Below, in pieces: positions 11,266 through 22,150 of a stretch of 64,000 bases of DNA. This DNA is from Paracentrotus lividus (taxonomy: Eukaryota > Echinodermata > Echinoidea > Camarodonta > Echinidae). How positions within the stretch are numbered: position 1 is the first letter of the stretch; each line of letters opens with the position of its first letter. The notes beneath the pieces were generated by a model. That model was not told the DNA's origin and made no database searches. It worked only from the letters and a program-made list of their open reading frames with translations. The stretch covers positions 4,638,425 through 4,702,424 of the forward strand of contig CALNVZ010003434.1 in NCBI GenBank assembly GCA_940671915.1, in the 5' to 3' direction. Made by a program: the position numbers and the translations under genes.

Positions 11266-11875
11266 CCCTCTCTCGTCTCCCTCTCTCGGAAATCTGAGCC
11301 AATTACTCCAATCCTCCGTTCTCTCCACTGGCTTCCAATACATCACCGAATATATTTTAAAGTTCTCCTACTTACATACAAAATTTTGAATGGACTAGCC
11401 CCAAAATATCTCACAGATCTGATTTCTTTACGTTCCAGTACCTCTTCTAGACCCCTTCGTTCATCATTTACTAGGCAGTTAACTCCTGGACCTCGTACGT
11501 CCACAAAATATGGTGATCGTGCATTCTCAGTAATTGCCCCTTCTCTTTGGAATTCCCTTCCCACTTACTTACATCAGGCCACTTCAATCAATCAGTTTAA
11601 GACCTTCCTAAAGACTTGCCTATTTAGTAGACCTTAGTTTTTTTTTTCTGGAATGACCAAGTTGTGGGTCGGTCATTGGAGGTGCACAGCAACTTTGATT
11701 TTCAGCATTTTTTGTATGTATTCATTTAGTACTTTAGTACTTGAATTTGTTAATTGATATTAGATTTGTGTAATTTTTGTATTTGTACTCATATAATTCA
11801 TAATTCCGTTAATGCGCTTAGAAACACCTGTATTAAGCGCAATATAAATGTAACATATTATTATTATTATTATAA
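11266..11875 (+). mobile_element. 5'-truncated non-LTR retrotransposon, 3' end with (ATT)n tail
   Basis: It consists of the C-terminal coding remnant and a 220-base 3' UTR. The 3' end has AATGCGCTTAGAAAC, TTAAGCGCAATATAAAT and a terminal (ATT)n at about 11857-11871, the usual tail of CR1/L2-like elements. It is inserted into a copy of the ~430-bp repeat. Confidence 0.8.
11275..11637 (+). pseudogene. C-terminal end of a CR1/L2-like reverse transcriptase polyprotein
   Basis: One open frame reads ITPILRSLHWLPIHHRIYFK, then LLLTYKILNGLAPKYLTDL, YGDRAFSVIAPSLWNSLPTY and FKTFLKTCLF before a TAG. This series is the hallmark C-terminal tail that follows the RT domain in CR1/L2/Rex-like elements. The 5' side stops near 11270 in a CT-rich junction, so this is a 5'-truncated dead copy without RT. 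Confidence 0.85.
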
Positions 11876-12229
11876 TTTAATTCAAATTGGTATTTATTTA
11901 AAAACACTCATGCGTCGCAACATAAAAGTTGAATTGTGCACAATTTGCATATGATGATAGAATACAAATACATTATACAATAATGCAAACAGCATACGAT
12001 ACAGAAGTATAACAGAACATATTATAAAGAGTGATATCAAACGTAAAGGAGAGAGCAAGGATAATGATCATGGAATATATAATGTAATTGCCATTATTCT
12101 TACATATTATAGAATCAAAGTGTTAAAATTGGCAATATTATTACAAGTGGAGTATGAAAAAGAAATGAGAGAAAAAAAATCAACTCGTGAATTGCTATTT
12201 TTATCCATGTGTATTTCATGTTTAAAATG

Positions 12230-12480
12230 GATAAGTGATGAAGTGAGCCCTCTTTTAATAGCTAATGCATTGTAGCCAATAAAATATGACTGGATCTAAA
12301 ATCTCAAAAAATATCACCCTGTTACACCCAACGCTACTGTTCTTCTCTGAATGGATCACCTCAAAGCTCCCATAGCCACATCGAATTCTAAACTACCCAT
12401 ACCCTCCTTTTTAGGGATTCTTCACAAATTTGCAGTACAAACTTTGCACTTGAACTGCAGTACAAACTTTGCGCTTGATC
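12230..12480 (+). repeat. Third, partial copy of the ~430-bp repeat
   Basis: Shares GATGAAGTGAGCCCTCTTT, CACATTGAATTCTAAAC-like and TACCCTCCTTT words with 10745-10915. It is diverged and partial. Confidence 0.5.
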
Positions 12481-13079
12481 TTTTTGTGTGTTTCACTGCA
12501 CTCTCCATGGAGAAAAAAAGCGTACTAACCGAAGAATTGAGTTTAACTTTGCACTCAATTTTAGAATAATGGCCCAAGTCTCTCCCCAATTGAAAAATAT
12601 AAGATACGCAAAATTGTATCGTATTGTATCTATTAGATATCAATATTTCAAAATATACATAATATGAAATTGGTAAATGGTGTCAACAAATAATAAAATT
12701 ATCGACCAAACATCTGAAAATTGTGTGTCCGTTCCCTAAAATTCCAAAGGGTGTGGAAATCATCATTTCCGAATTAAAGTCAACAAAATTGTAAGGGAAG
12801 CTCATTATTTCGACTAACATTTTGATGTAATTCCCAGTCCTTACACTGATGGGATTTCTTGATAAAATTTTGTCAAACGCTTTTGCGTGAAATAAGGTTT
12901 TGTTGTTTTTCTCGCCTTTTCAGCAGAATGCGTGTTTGAAATCGCGATATCGTCGGCACTCTTGACCAAGTTGACTCCAACGTTCGGCTATTCGGAGTTT
13001 AGTATTTTGTCATTTCTTTGGTAGTTTAAAATTGGGGAAACTAACATTGTATTTAATGTTTTTTAGTGCGATTTTTACA
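12481..13079. other. Unassigned sequence
   Basis: No gene or repeat terminus recognised. Slightly richer in CG words near 12930-13000 than its surroundings. Confidence 0.35.
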
Positions 13080-13370
13080 TAATAAATTAAATATCAATAT
13101 ATATTCTGCAAGAAGAATTTTCTGAAATGCTAGTCAAAAAGTTTCCCCAGATTTACATTCTCTTATATCATTTGTAACATCGTGTACATACGTGTACATT
13201 TAGTAGATGAAATAGGCCTAAGTAAAGTATAATGAACATACTTTATACTATAACAAAATTATTATATCATAGTTTGACAATATTTACATTATTAACATAT
13301 ACAATTAATTAAATATGAATATATTCTGTGAGAAGAATTTTCTTAAATGCTAGATAAGATAATTCAAACA
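13080..13370 (+). repeat. ~200-220-bp satellite, left block
   Basis: The word TATATTCTG(C/T)(A/G)AGAAGAATTTTC occurs at 13100 and 13320 (220 bases apart) and again in the right block at 18591, 18792 and 18996 (201 and 204 apart). The blocks are parts of one array split by two transposon insertions. Confidence 0.7.
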
Positions 13371-14311
13371 CACTGTTCGTCATAAAAGTGGAATATTTTT
13401 TTTTCTGGCCCCAGCAACGTTATGTTGCTCCGGCATTAATTTCTTGAATGTGTTGGTTAACCGTTTCACTTTCCGGGATCCTGGCTATATCTTGGACGTT
13501 TCCTCAACCCTTCCCGGAGATTTTTCTTCCAAAAACTTTGCCACCCCCAGAAGATGGCCATTTTCGTCATTATTTCTTATTTATGGGCCACTTTTTGCTT
13601 ACGTGACCCACCAGGCGCCCTCAGTCTTACTCAAAGGAAACACATCTCTGGTGTGTACATTTGTTATTGTTCTTTAAGTTAAATCTAGTTATATGGTTAC
13701 AGGCTCGACTCGTTTGAATAGCTAGGGGAGGGGTCAAAATATATTTTGGGTTCAACATGGATTTCATTCATTTTTACACCATGGAAATTTCTATGTCCCC
13801 TAAATTTCATTGTAAAATATCAGCCAAATATAACTCAAAATAAAACATCATCAATAGTTACCATTTACAACCTTGTCATCAATCCTAAAAAGAACATTAG
13901 GGGACAAAGATTTTGATTAAGGGTTAAAATTTGTTTTGTATTTCTTTTGTTTTTAGCATAAAGGTGGAATAAAATATTCCGCATTTTCACCAATCAAACT
14001 GTTGGTTTCAACCCCTGCCCTAAACAATATACCAAAGCCTTTCCCCATGAATCTAGATCTAAGTTAAAAAGCAATATAAATAGTACACCTCAGACGAGTT
14101 TCCTGGGGGTAGGACTGAGGGGGGATTAATCAAACAAAAAGGTGCCCCAAAATGAGAAAAAATCTCCGTTAAAGGTTGGAAGAATGTTCAAAATATATCC
14201 AGGGTCCCGAAAAGTAAAAACAGGGATAAACATATTCAAGAAATTAAAGCCAGAGCAAAATCATGTCGCTATAGCGGGAAAAAAAATATTCCACCTTTAT
14301 GACGGACAGTG
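13371..14311 (+). mobile_element. 941-bp non-autonomous DNA transposon with ~30-bp TIRs
   Basis: The left end CACTGTTCGTCATAAAAGTG and the reverse complement of the right end, CACTGTCCGTCATAAAGGTG, match at 18 of 20 bases; the match continues through GAATATT and a T-run. The right side is followed by TA, where the satellite resumes; the left flank has CA, possibly a mutated TA. The CACTG-type end and TA target suggest the Tc1/mariner group. No transposase frame is present. Diverged relatives lie at 7.0-7.7 and 19.8-20.2 kb. Confidence 0.65.
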
Positions 14312-15344
14312 TATAATGTACATAGTTTATATTACAAAAAAAAATTATCATACAAAACTTTGACAATATTTGCATTATTTACATACATTGCCCTCCAAAA
14401 GTTTGAGTACACCTGATGTCAGCTCTGTTTTACGGATCATTTTGAGGCATGTTATGTCCAGTATTTCAGTCCAAATGATGTTTAAGTACAAAAAATACAT
14501 TATGCAACCACTATACTTCACGATTACCACACCAAGTCTCCTTGGAATTTAGAAATTACTCAAAAATATGCAAAACGTGCAAATATGATTTTGCCCTAAT
14601 TCATTCAATTATTGAAAAAAAGAAGATATCTCGATTAATAATTGTCCGATCAATGTTTAAATTTTGCATGGATGTTGAGGAACGTGTAAAATATAACCCT
14701 GTACTGTTTATTTTTATTTTGAGACAAAACTTTTCTAATTATGCAAATTTAAGCAAATTAAAGGTATATTTTTAGATATTTATCAAAACTTTGTTTTAAA
14801 AACTGAAGCCCATTTTTTTGTTAGAAGCTGTTGAGTATAATACTCAACAAAATTATGATTAAAAAGTTGGTCTTTCTCATGAATTCCTTTGTATTCTTTT
14901 GTTTTAATACTTTCTATTGTTTTCGATTGTTTTTATCTTTATGTATTTCGCAATGTTTTTGGCTCTTTTATGTTTATGAAATGTTCCTTGATTGATTTGA
15001 AGATATACAAAAAGATGCTTAAAGCCTTTTAGAAGCAATTAAGAGTGTTGTAGAGAAATTCAGGTGAATGGTGCATTCAGTACACAAATGGGCAATAATT
15101 TAATTTTTTCGATATTTTAAAACTTTCCTAATTACACGTCAAAACAATGGTTGCTTACTTAATAACTTTTTATATAAAGACTGAATAATGACTGTTCTGA
15201 CTGGGGGAGGGGTCTCGGCCAATTTAACCCACTACAAAACATATATGACTGCTGCACAACAGCTGCCAACCCCAAATTTGCCTTTTGGTGACTTTTTCCT
15301 TTAAAGCGTAGTGCAACTACCCAACTAACAAACGGACGTTTTAT

Positions 15345-15786
15345 AAACGTTTTTAAAACGTTTCGAATTGGTTTTTTGGACGTTTTGTAAAAACGTTTTA
15401 TGGACGTCAAAATGTGGTAGGTTTTAGACGTTTCAAAAACGTTTTATTGGACGTTTAAAAAACGTTTTTAAACGTTAAAAGAACCACAAAAAAAAACCTT
15501 TAAAAACCTTTTGGAAGCTGGAGACGTACAGAAAACCTTTTGAAAACATTCTAAAAACGTTCTAAAAACGTTTTTAAAACGTTCCGAATTGGTTTTTTGG
15601 ACGTTTTATAAAGCGTTTTATGGACGTCAAAATGTGGTAGGTTTTAGACGTTTTAAAAACGTTTTATTGGACGTTTTAAAAACGCTTTTTAAACGTTAAA
15701 AGAACCAATAAAAAACCTTTAAAAACCTTTCGGAAGCTTTAGACGTAACAAAAACCTTTTGAAAACGTTTTAAATATATTGTGGAT
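15345..15786 (+). repeat. 221-bp tandem duplication, two copies
   Basis: The word GAATTGGTTTTTTGGACGTT occurs at 15365 and again at 15586. The flanking 200 bases match closely, including TATGGACGTCAAAATGTGGT. Confidence 0.75.
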
Positions 15787-15887
15787 GTTGTTAGAACATG
15801 CAGAAAACCTTTAAAAACGTCTGGAACGTTCTTAAAACGTTTATAAAACGTTTTTAAAACCTTGAAATGTAATATAAAACGTTTTAA

Positions 15888-16383
15888 AGGGGAAGTTCAC
15901 CCTGGAATTTTATTGGTCTTAAAAAATGAAGAAAAATATCTAAAAAATATTAGTGAAAGTTTGAAGAAAATCGACCAAAAAATAGCGAGGTTATGAATAT
16001 GTAAAGTTTTGATTGTGTGACGTCACGTGCGAGCAGCTCTCCCATTGGTTGTGTATGTAAATTCCATAAATTTGGCTTTTTGACATGGTTCTTGATAAAG
16101 GAATGGGTCAATTTGATATAGTCATGTATATGAACACACGTTTGATGGTATATCGACCGCACAGGTGACATAATTATTTTCTTCTGAAAAAAATGAAATT
16201 TTATGGAATTTTCACTACATAAGACATAGGAGATCTGCTCGCATGTGACGTCACAGAATCAAAACTTTGAATATTCATAACTTCATCATATTTTGGTCGA
16301 TTTTCCCCAAACCTTCACTCATATTTTTCTTTTATTTTTCTGCATTTTTTAAGACCAATAAAATTCCAGGGTGAACTTCCCCT
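15888..16383. mobile_element. 496-bp piggyBac-like MITE with ~150-bp TIRs and TTAA target
   Basis: The ends are AGGGGAAGTTCACCCTGGAA and its exact reverse complement, flanked by TTAA at 15884-15887 and 16384-16387. Inverted similarity extends about 150 bases inwards, through TTTTATTGGTCTTA, GTCGATTTTC and TGACGTCAC words. TTAA targets are diagnostic for piggyBac-type cut-and-paste. It has no coding capacity and is nested inside the AAAACGTTTT element. Confidence 0.8.
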
Positions 16384-18259
16384 TTAAGAACGTCTAGAAA
16401 ACCTTTAAAAAAACCTTTGGAAACCTCTTAAAAACTTGTGAAAACAATATAATAAATACCAATATGTTTCATGCATCTCAAATCCTTGGCCACCATTGGT
16501 GGAATGGCACTTTAGAGTGAGGTGTCTCCAATCCAAATCATGCTTAAAAGTAGACTTTACTGGATATCATTAGGATTTAACACTGTATGATGCTCCAGAA
16601 AATTTACAGTTTATTGAAAGTATCGTTTGTGATGGTTAGTTATTAATCTATTTGTTATTTTTGTACATTCCAAAACTGAATTATTTTTTTGATATTTATG
16701 TGTGTTTCAGAACAATATTACAATAAAATGAAACACCAAAGAATGTATCTAAAACTGTTAAATGGAAATAATTTCAATAAACACGTTTATTTCGATATGT
16801 CTAACGTATTATATGCTAATCACCTTCTCATTTGCATAAGGTCCCATTTGGACGTATAAAAACGTTCATAAAACGTTAAATAAAATAAGTCTCATTATAA
16901 GGTTCAATTAAAAAGTTTTGTGAACGTTTTGATTAAAAGGTTACATTTTGTAACGTGCTGAAAACGTCCTGTGTTTGCTGGGATGTCATCGATCAATCCT
17001 CGGCGCGCATCCTCGTTCGTTGATGTGTAAAGATCGTCGTATATGAAATGATTTGAAATTACCGGTAATAAAATTGAGTTTATAAAATCATTAAAAATAT
17101 TTGATTGTTATTTTTTTTATTTTTTTATGAATCCTATATATACCCATATATAATGAAAAACAAACAAATCTCGCTTTCAATATAGAAATCGCCTATAGTA
17201 TTTTAGTCATCTGTGTTTTTATTTGTTTTTATTTAGTTGCACGTAGAAAACATAGTGATCACTTCTGGTATTTGTTTTTAAAAGTTCTAAGTTGATCGAT
17301 TTATTGAACTGGACGTATATAAAACGTTCTGTAAACGTTATGTACAAAACGTCCACAAACGATTTGTAAAGGTCCTATATCAAACGTTTTGTTAACGTCC
17401 TATACAAAACGTTCAATTTTGTAACGTCCAAAAAACGTTTTTTAAACGTTCTAAAAAAAACCTAAACTTTGACATAAATGAAAAGTCCAAACTATAACGT
17501 TTTATAAACGTTTTAAAAACGTTCATTTAGGACGAAGACGTACAGGACCTAGAAAAAACGTTTTGAAAACGTTCCGTGTTTGCTGGGTATTGTTCTAAGA
17601 ACACTGCCCATTGTGTTGTTAGGTGATAAAACATTGCATTATTGCATATGAGACCTAAAAAGAATGTGAGATAAAATTTTGCTTTCATTTCAGAAACAGA
17701 AAAGAGCCAAAAACATTAATAAAGACATAAAAATAAAAATGATCGAAGACAATAGAAAGTGATAAAACAAAAGAATACAAAGGAATTCATGAGAAAGTCC
17801 AACTTTTTAATTAAAATAGTGTTGACTATTATACTCAGCAACTTTAAACAAAATATTGGGCTTCATAGCAATTTTTAAAACAAAATATTGATAAATTTCT
17901 AAAAATAGACCTTTATTTTGCATAAATTTGCATAATTAATAAAGTGTTGTCTCAAAATAAAAACAAACAGTTTAGGGTTATACTGTACTACTGCCTCAAC
18001 ATCCATTCAAAATTTTAAATTGATTGGACCATCATTAGCCGAGATATCTTCCTTTTTTCAATAATTGAATTAATTAGTGCAAAATCACGTTTTTGCACTT
18101 TTTGCATATTTTTGAGTAATTTCTAAATTCCAAGGAGACTTTGCGTGGTAATCGTGAAATATATTGGTTGCATAATGTATTTTTTTGTACTTAAACATCA
18201 TATGGACTGTAGTACTCGACATAAAATGCCTCAAAATGATCCAAAACAGAGCTGACATC

Positions 18260-18538
18260 AGGGTGGTGTTGCATAAAACTTTTTTTCTAACCCGAGTTTT
18301 CTCAGGTTAAAAAACTCGGCTTATGTAGACCTATTTCTTAGGTTATTCAACCTGAGTTCTAAAACTCCCTAAAAATTTATTGCATTAATACTTTTGAAAA
18401 CTCTGGTATGTTTTTATGCAATGGAAAAAACATTAAGAAATCCAGAAAAATATTGTAACCAGAGTTTTCGGACTTTAACCTGAGTTTTCAGATTTTAACC
18501 GGAAAAAACTCCGGTTAGAAGTTTTATGCAACGGGGTG
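18260..18538. mobile_element. ~275-bp MITE with GTTGCATAAAACTT inverted ends
   Basis: The left side reads GTTGCATAAAACTT...TCTAACC and the right side GGTTAGAAGTTTTATGCAAC. The insertion interrupts the right arm of the fold-back element: the uninterrupted left arm has ATCAGGTGTAC where this copy has ATCA-insert-GGTGTAC. Internally it repeats AACCxGAGTTTT words. Exact ends and target duplication are uncertain. Confidence 0.65.
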
Positions 18539-18568
18539 CAGGTGTACCCAAACTTTTGGAGGGCAGTG

Positions 18569-19060
18569 TATGAAATTAATTAGATAAGAATATGTTCTGC
18601 GAGAAGAATTTTCTCAAACGCTTATCGAAAAGTTTTCCGTAATTTATATCCTCTTATCGTGCGCATACATGTACATTTCATAGATGAGGTAAATCGAATA
18701 TATTGTACATAGTTTATATTACAACAAAATTATTATATCATAGTTTGGCAAATATTTACACAGTTTACATATCAAATTAATTAGATATGAATATATTCTG
18801 CAAGAAGAATTTTCTTAAATGCTAGTCAAAAGTTTCCCCAAATTTACATTCTCTTATATCATTTGTAAGATCGTGTACATACATTTACATTTAGCAGATG
18901 AAATAAGTCAAATATAATGTACATACTTTATATTACAACAAAATTATGATATCATATTTTGTCAATATTTACATATGACATAAACTAGATATGAATATAT
19001 TCTGTAAGAGAGAATTTTCTTAATGCTAGTCTGAAAGGTTGCCGTGATTTACATTCTCTT
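18569..19060 (+). repeat. ~200-bp satellite, right block
   Basis: Nearly two and a half units, with period words at 18591, 18792 and 18996. It ends at TTTACATTCTCTTATAAG near 19060. Confidence 0.7.
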
Positions 19061-19780
19061 ATAAGAACGTAATCCTCTTTTGTAGGGCCCAATTTGACTA
19101 TTTTTGTTTACAGCTCCCCATACATAAGTGATGTCATGGATGTGTGATGAAAAAAATGCTCTGTATAACTGAACTAATGTATTTCTCGAATAAGTATAAT
19201 AATATTGCACAATATCATAACAGCACATCAACACTGTCCTCGTTTGTGTCAATGCACTGGTCCAGCCTGAAACTTTAAGGAAATATTGGAACATTTGATT
19301 TATTAAAAAAAAAGAATATATATATATAAACATAATCGACTAGGCTTTTCATATCTTGTTCCTGATAATGATATCAAACTATAAAAGGAAAATACAAAAA
19401 AAAAAAAACCCCATAAAATATAGAAAATAATAATCATTACACAGTAATTAATGAGTTAATTAAGAGGACCAATTAAAAAAGAGGGAAATTCATCAAAATC
19501 GGTTGTAAATGAAGAGAGTTATTGAAGTTTGAAAAGGTCTAGGTATACTCTCACCATGTTAAATGCTGATCCTCAAATTAGGTTCAAAGGAGTGCAAAAT
19601 AGTTGAATTTGTGGATTCTAATTGTTCGTACATAATTTGTTTTAGATTTCCCTATCATCTTTCACGGTGCATGTTACCTCATTCTGAGCTTAAATGGAAG
19701 TTATACACAGTTTATAGTCACAAAGGTTGGATGTTTCGTTTAGCTTCATCCACATCATTTTCCTCTTGCTTTAATTTCGT
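19061..19780. other. Unassigned AT-rich sequence
   Basis: No gene recognised; several short frames here lack any family resemblance. Confidence 0.35.
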
Positions 19781-20160
19781 GACTATTTGTGTGCCCACTT
19801 TCATTTTTAAGAACACTGGCTATATCTTTGACGTTCCCCAAATCATTGAAGTATAAAAAAGGCGTTTATTAACCCCTACGAGGCATTTTTTTTTTTATTT
19901 TGCGACCCCCCTTTTTTTAACTTGCCAACCAAGGCCCCCCATTCATAACCCCGCGCAATGCGCCTAAGGTGTAGGGTTGTTACTGGTCCTTAAGTTAAAT
20001 GTAAGTAAAACGTGTGATCGTTGAAATATTGAAATATTTTATTCTACCTCAATGTTAGAACAAGGGAAGTGAAAAAAAAAAAAAAAAACAACTTTAAACC
20101 CTTAATCATTATCACTTTTGCCAAAATTTTGTTTCAGCCTTCATGACAAGGTTATATAAA
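19780..20160. repeat. Rearranged relative of the 941-bp TIR element
   Basis: 19795-20000 resembles 13470-13690 in the same orientation (GGCTATATCTTxGACGTT, CTTAAGTTAAAT). In contrast, 20010-20160 resembles 13870-14000 in reverse complement (ACCTTGTCAT, ATTAAGGGTT, AGGTAGAATAAAATATT). The copy has therefore been internally inverted. Confidence 0.45.
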
Positions 20161-20211
20161 AATGGTAACTACAGTTTATTTAATACTAGTACTTGTACTA
20201 CTAGTAATACA

Positions 20212-20237
20212 ACTTCCACTAGTACTACTACTACTAT

Positions 20238-20277
<40 letters not shown>

Positions 20278-20300
20278 GCTGCTGCTACTGCTACTACTTA
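20212..20300. repeat. (ACT)n / (GCT)n microsatellite
   Basis: Continuous trinucleotide repeat beginning ACTAGTACTACT and ending in CTGCTGCTACTGCTACTACT. Confidence 0.9.
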
Positions 20301-20318
20301 TAATGTGTGTTGCTAAAC

Positions 20319-20432
20319 TTCGAGTTTCGAGTTTTGAGTTTCGAGTTTCGAGTTTCGAGTATCGAGTTTCGAGTTTCGAGTTTCGAGTTTCGAGTTTCGA
20401 GTATCGAGTTTCGAGTTTCAAATTTCGAGTTT
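20319..20432. repeat. Heptamer minisatellite (CGAGTTT)n
   Basis: About 16 copies of CGAGTTT with scattered single-base variants (CGAGTAT, TGAGTTT, CAAATTT). It follows the (ACT)n tract after about 20 bases. Confidence 0.9.
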
Positions 20433-20680
20433 TCAAATTGTTTACTTGTTACATATGTGCAGATAACATAGACACTTTTCTCGGTTTCATGGCTTCCTCA
20501 CAACTAACAATACCGCAATAGGTTTTCACACTCCGAATCAAATGCGGGAGAAAAAATTCGCGGTAAGTTGTATTCTGGTCTGCCAATCTAGTTATCTGGA
20601 GGAGGTGGGGGGGGGAGGGTCGAGTTTTGAATCAATACTTCTACTAATAATGATAATATCGTTTTATTTACCCAAAGTAA

Positions 20681-20850
20681 ACTACTACTACTACTAGTAC
20701 TACTACTACTACTTCTACTACTACTTCTGCTGCTACTACTACTACTACTACTGCTACTTCTACTACTACTACTACTGCTGCTACTACTACTACTACTACT
20801 ACTACTATTTCTACTACTACTTCTACTACTGCTACTACTTCAGCTGATGC
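20681..20850. repeat. (ACT)n microsatellite, second tract
   Basis: About 170 bases of CTA/ACT repeats with CTTCTA and CTGCTG variants. Confidence 0.9.
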
Positions 20851-21284
20851 TTTTTAAAATCATAAATAGGCCAATAGACTCAACACAATCAATGCCAAGA
20901 GCATATTATCGATTGATCTACTAAATGATAGCATAATATAGGTTTGTTCCGCCAAACTATGCCAAAGCAACACCCAAATTGTCGATTACAGAATTTAATT
21001 TAAAAAGAATTTGAATGACGATCAAAATCATCATTCAACTACAGAAAAATGTTCATCAAGTTTGTTGCTGACTACGGGATCAGGAAGATTATGTGCTCAT
21101 ACGCGATGAATGTAGTAATCCTGCCAGCCATAGGTGACCTTCAGATCAAACAGAACAATATTAGATTTAAATAAATATATGCTATAAAAAAAAATTCTAG
21201 GCTTTTGACAAAATTACACAGATTAAAGAAATAACATTGGATTTCGGTGAATATGCAGAAAAAATAATAATAAAAGAATAAATG

Positions 21285-21286
21285 AA

Positions 21287-21324
<38 letters not shown>

Positions 21325-21325
21325 A
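21285..21325. repeat. (AAAT)n microsatellite
   Basis: Ten or so AAAT units followed by (AT)n. Confidence 0.85.
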
Positions 21326-21419
21326 TATATATATATAAATATATAAATCAATATGCATTAGCAATGAAACATAAAATAGGGAGGGGACCAATAATACGGG
21401 AATTATGGGCTTCGTATGT

Positions 21420-22030
21420 GATTGATTTGATTTGATTGGTTTGATTTTATTCGTCGAGTGAACATTTATGATGGTAAAGAAAGAAACACCGACAAGGATA
21501 GCCCATGAAAGCCGAAAAGGCTTATTTACAATGGGGTCCTTTCTAGTAAAACGTAGGATATATATGACATAATGAGAACAAAGTATAATAACTAAATTAT
21601 TATATACATATAACAACAGATAATAATACAAAAAGATGAACGAATCCACCAACAAAATTTTGCTAAATATTAATACATTCAAGCAAATTATAGTTCAACA
21701 TAATTGTACTCTATAAAAACAATGATTGATTGTGGCTTAGCTGTTATCTGCATGTTGTGCTAGTTTCCTGTTTTAGGTGTTGCTTTAATACACTCTTGAA
21801 ATCAATAAACTTAAAAATAGCTTTAACATGATTTGGAAGAGAATTCCAGCATTGGATACCATAAAAGTAAAAAGTGTTTCTTATATATCCTTCACGTTTA
21901 GGTAAAACGAAATTAAAATGACTATTTCTAGTTACGTGTTCATGGATATTTGAGACACGAGTGAAATTATTAGTTATATAATGATCTAAAGTATCTGAGT
22001 AGAATATTTTATGCACATGGTGCAACACTA
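21420..22030 (-). mobile_element. 5'-truncated non-LTR retrotransposon, 3' end (jockey/RTE-like tail)
   Basis: On the minus strand a C-terminal coding remnant (22030-21744) is followed by a 3' UTR. The UTR contains AGGACCCCATTGTAAATAAG, a CTTTTCGGCTTTCATGGGCT word and a terminal AATAAAATCAAACCAATCAA tail with CAAAT repeats. This UTR layout is common for jockey-like or related elements of marine invertebrates. The 5' break lies at the 22.04-kb minisatellite. Confidence 0.7.
21744..22030 (-). pseudogene. C-terminal fragment of a non-LTR reverse transcriptase polyprotein
   Basis: The frame reads FYSDTLDHYITNNFTRVSNI, then RNSHFNFVLPKREGYIRNTF, YFYGIQCWNSLPNHVKAI and FKSVLKQHL before a stop. The R...F.VP.R and G...WNSLP...FK..LK spacing is the standard tail after the RT domain. 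Upstream codons derive from the adjacent minisatellite, so the open frame (to 22079) is a chance fusion. Confidence 0.75.
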
Positions 22031-22035
22031 GGGGA

Positions 22036-22150
22036 GGGTCCACGAGTCCTACGTCCCACGAGGCCGAATATTTTCCCACGAGTCCTTCGTCCCACGAGAC
22101 CTACGTCCCACGAGTCCTACGTCCCACGAGTCCTCGTCCCACACGAGGCG
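22036..22150. repeat. ~15-bp minisatellite CCCACGAGTCCTACGT
   Basis: About six imperfect units of GTCC(T)ACGTCCCACGAG, broken once by CCGAATATTTT. Confidence 0.85.

Larger units (their letters stand above)
15321..17588. mobile_element. AAAACGTTTT-rich repeat element, internally duplicated
   Basis: Long runs built from AAAACGTTTT-like words fill 15340-15885, 16385-16440 and 16850-17580. The left end reads CCCAACTAACAAACGGACGT; right ends reading ...GTGTTTGCTGGG occur at 16983 and 17588. The right ends in reverse complement (CCCAGCAAACAC) resemble the left end. Flanking TA on both sides at 15321 and 17588 is consistent with a TA target. A 221-bp unit is tandemly duplicated at about 15345-15786. 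No coding frame. Confidence 0.55.
14386..18568. mobile_element. 4.2-kb fold-back element with ~600-bp inverted arms (Tc1/mariner-like ends)
   Basis: The left arm (about 14386-14980) is the reverse complement, with many substitutions, of the right arm (about 17697-18568). The termini are CATTGCCCTCCAAAAGTTTG (left) and, reading inwards on the other strand, CACTGCCCTCCAAAAGTTTG. Both are flanked by TA (14384-14385 and 18569-18570), the target site of Tc1/mariner elements. The ~200-bp satellite continues on either side. The interior has no transposase frame but contains other nested elements. The right arm is longer because a ~275-bp MITE is inserted in it. Confidence 0.75.

Noticed and set aside
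20162..20521. 119-codon frame with Leu-rich and RVSSFEF repeats
   Set aside because: It is generated entirely by the (ACT)n and (CGAGTTT)n microsatellites.
21323..21682. 119-codon minus frame with hydrophobic stretches
   Set aside because: It falls in the 3' UTR and tail of a non-LTR element and has no conserved motif.
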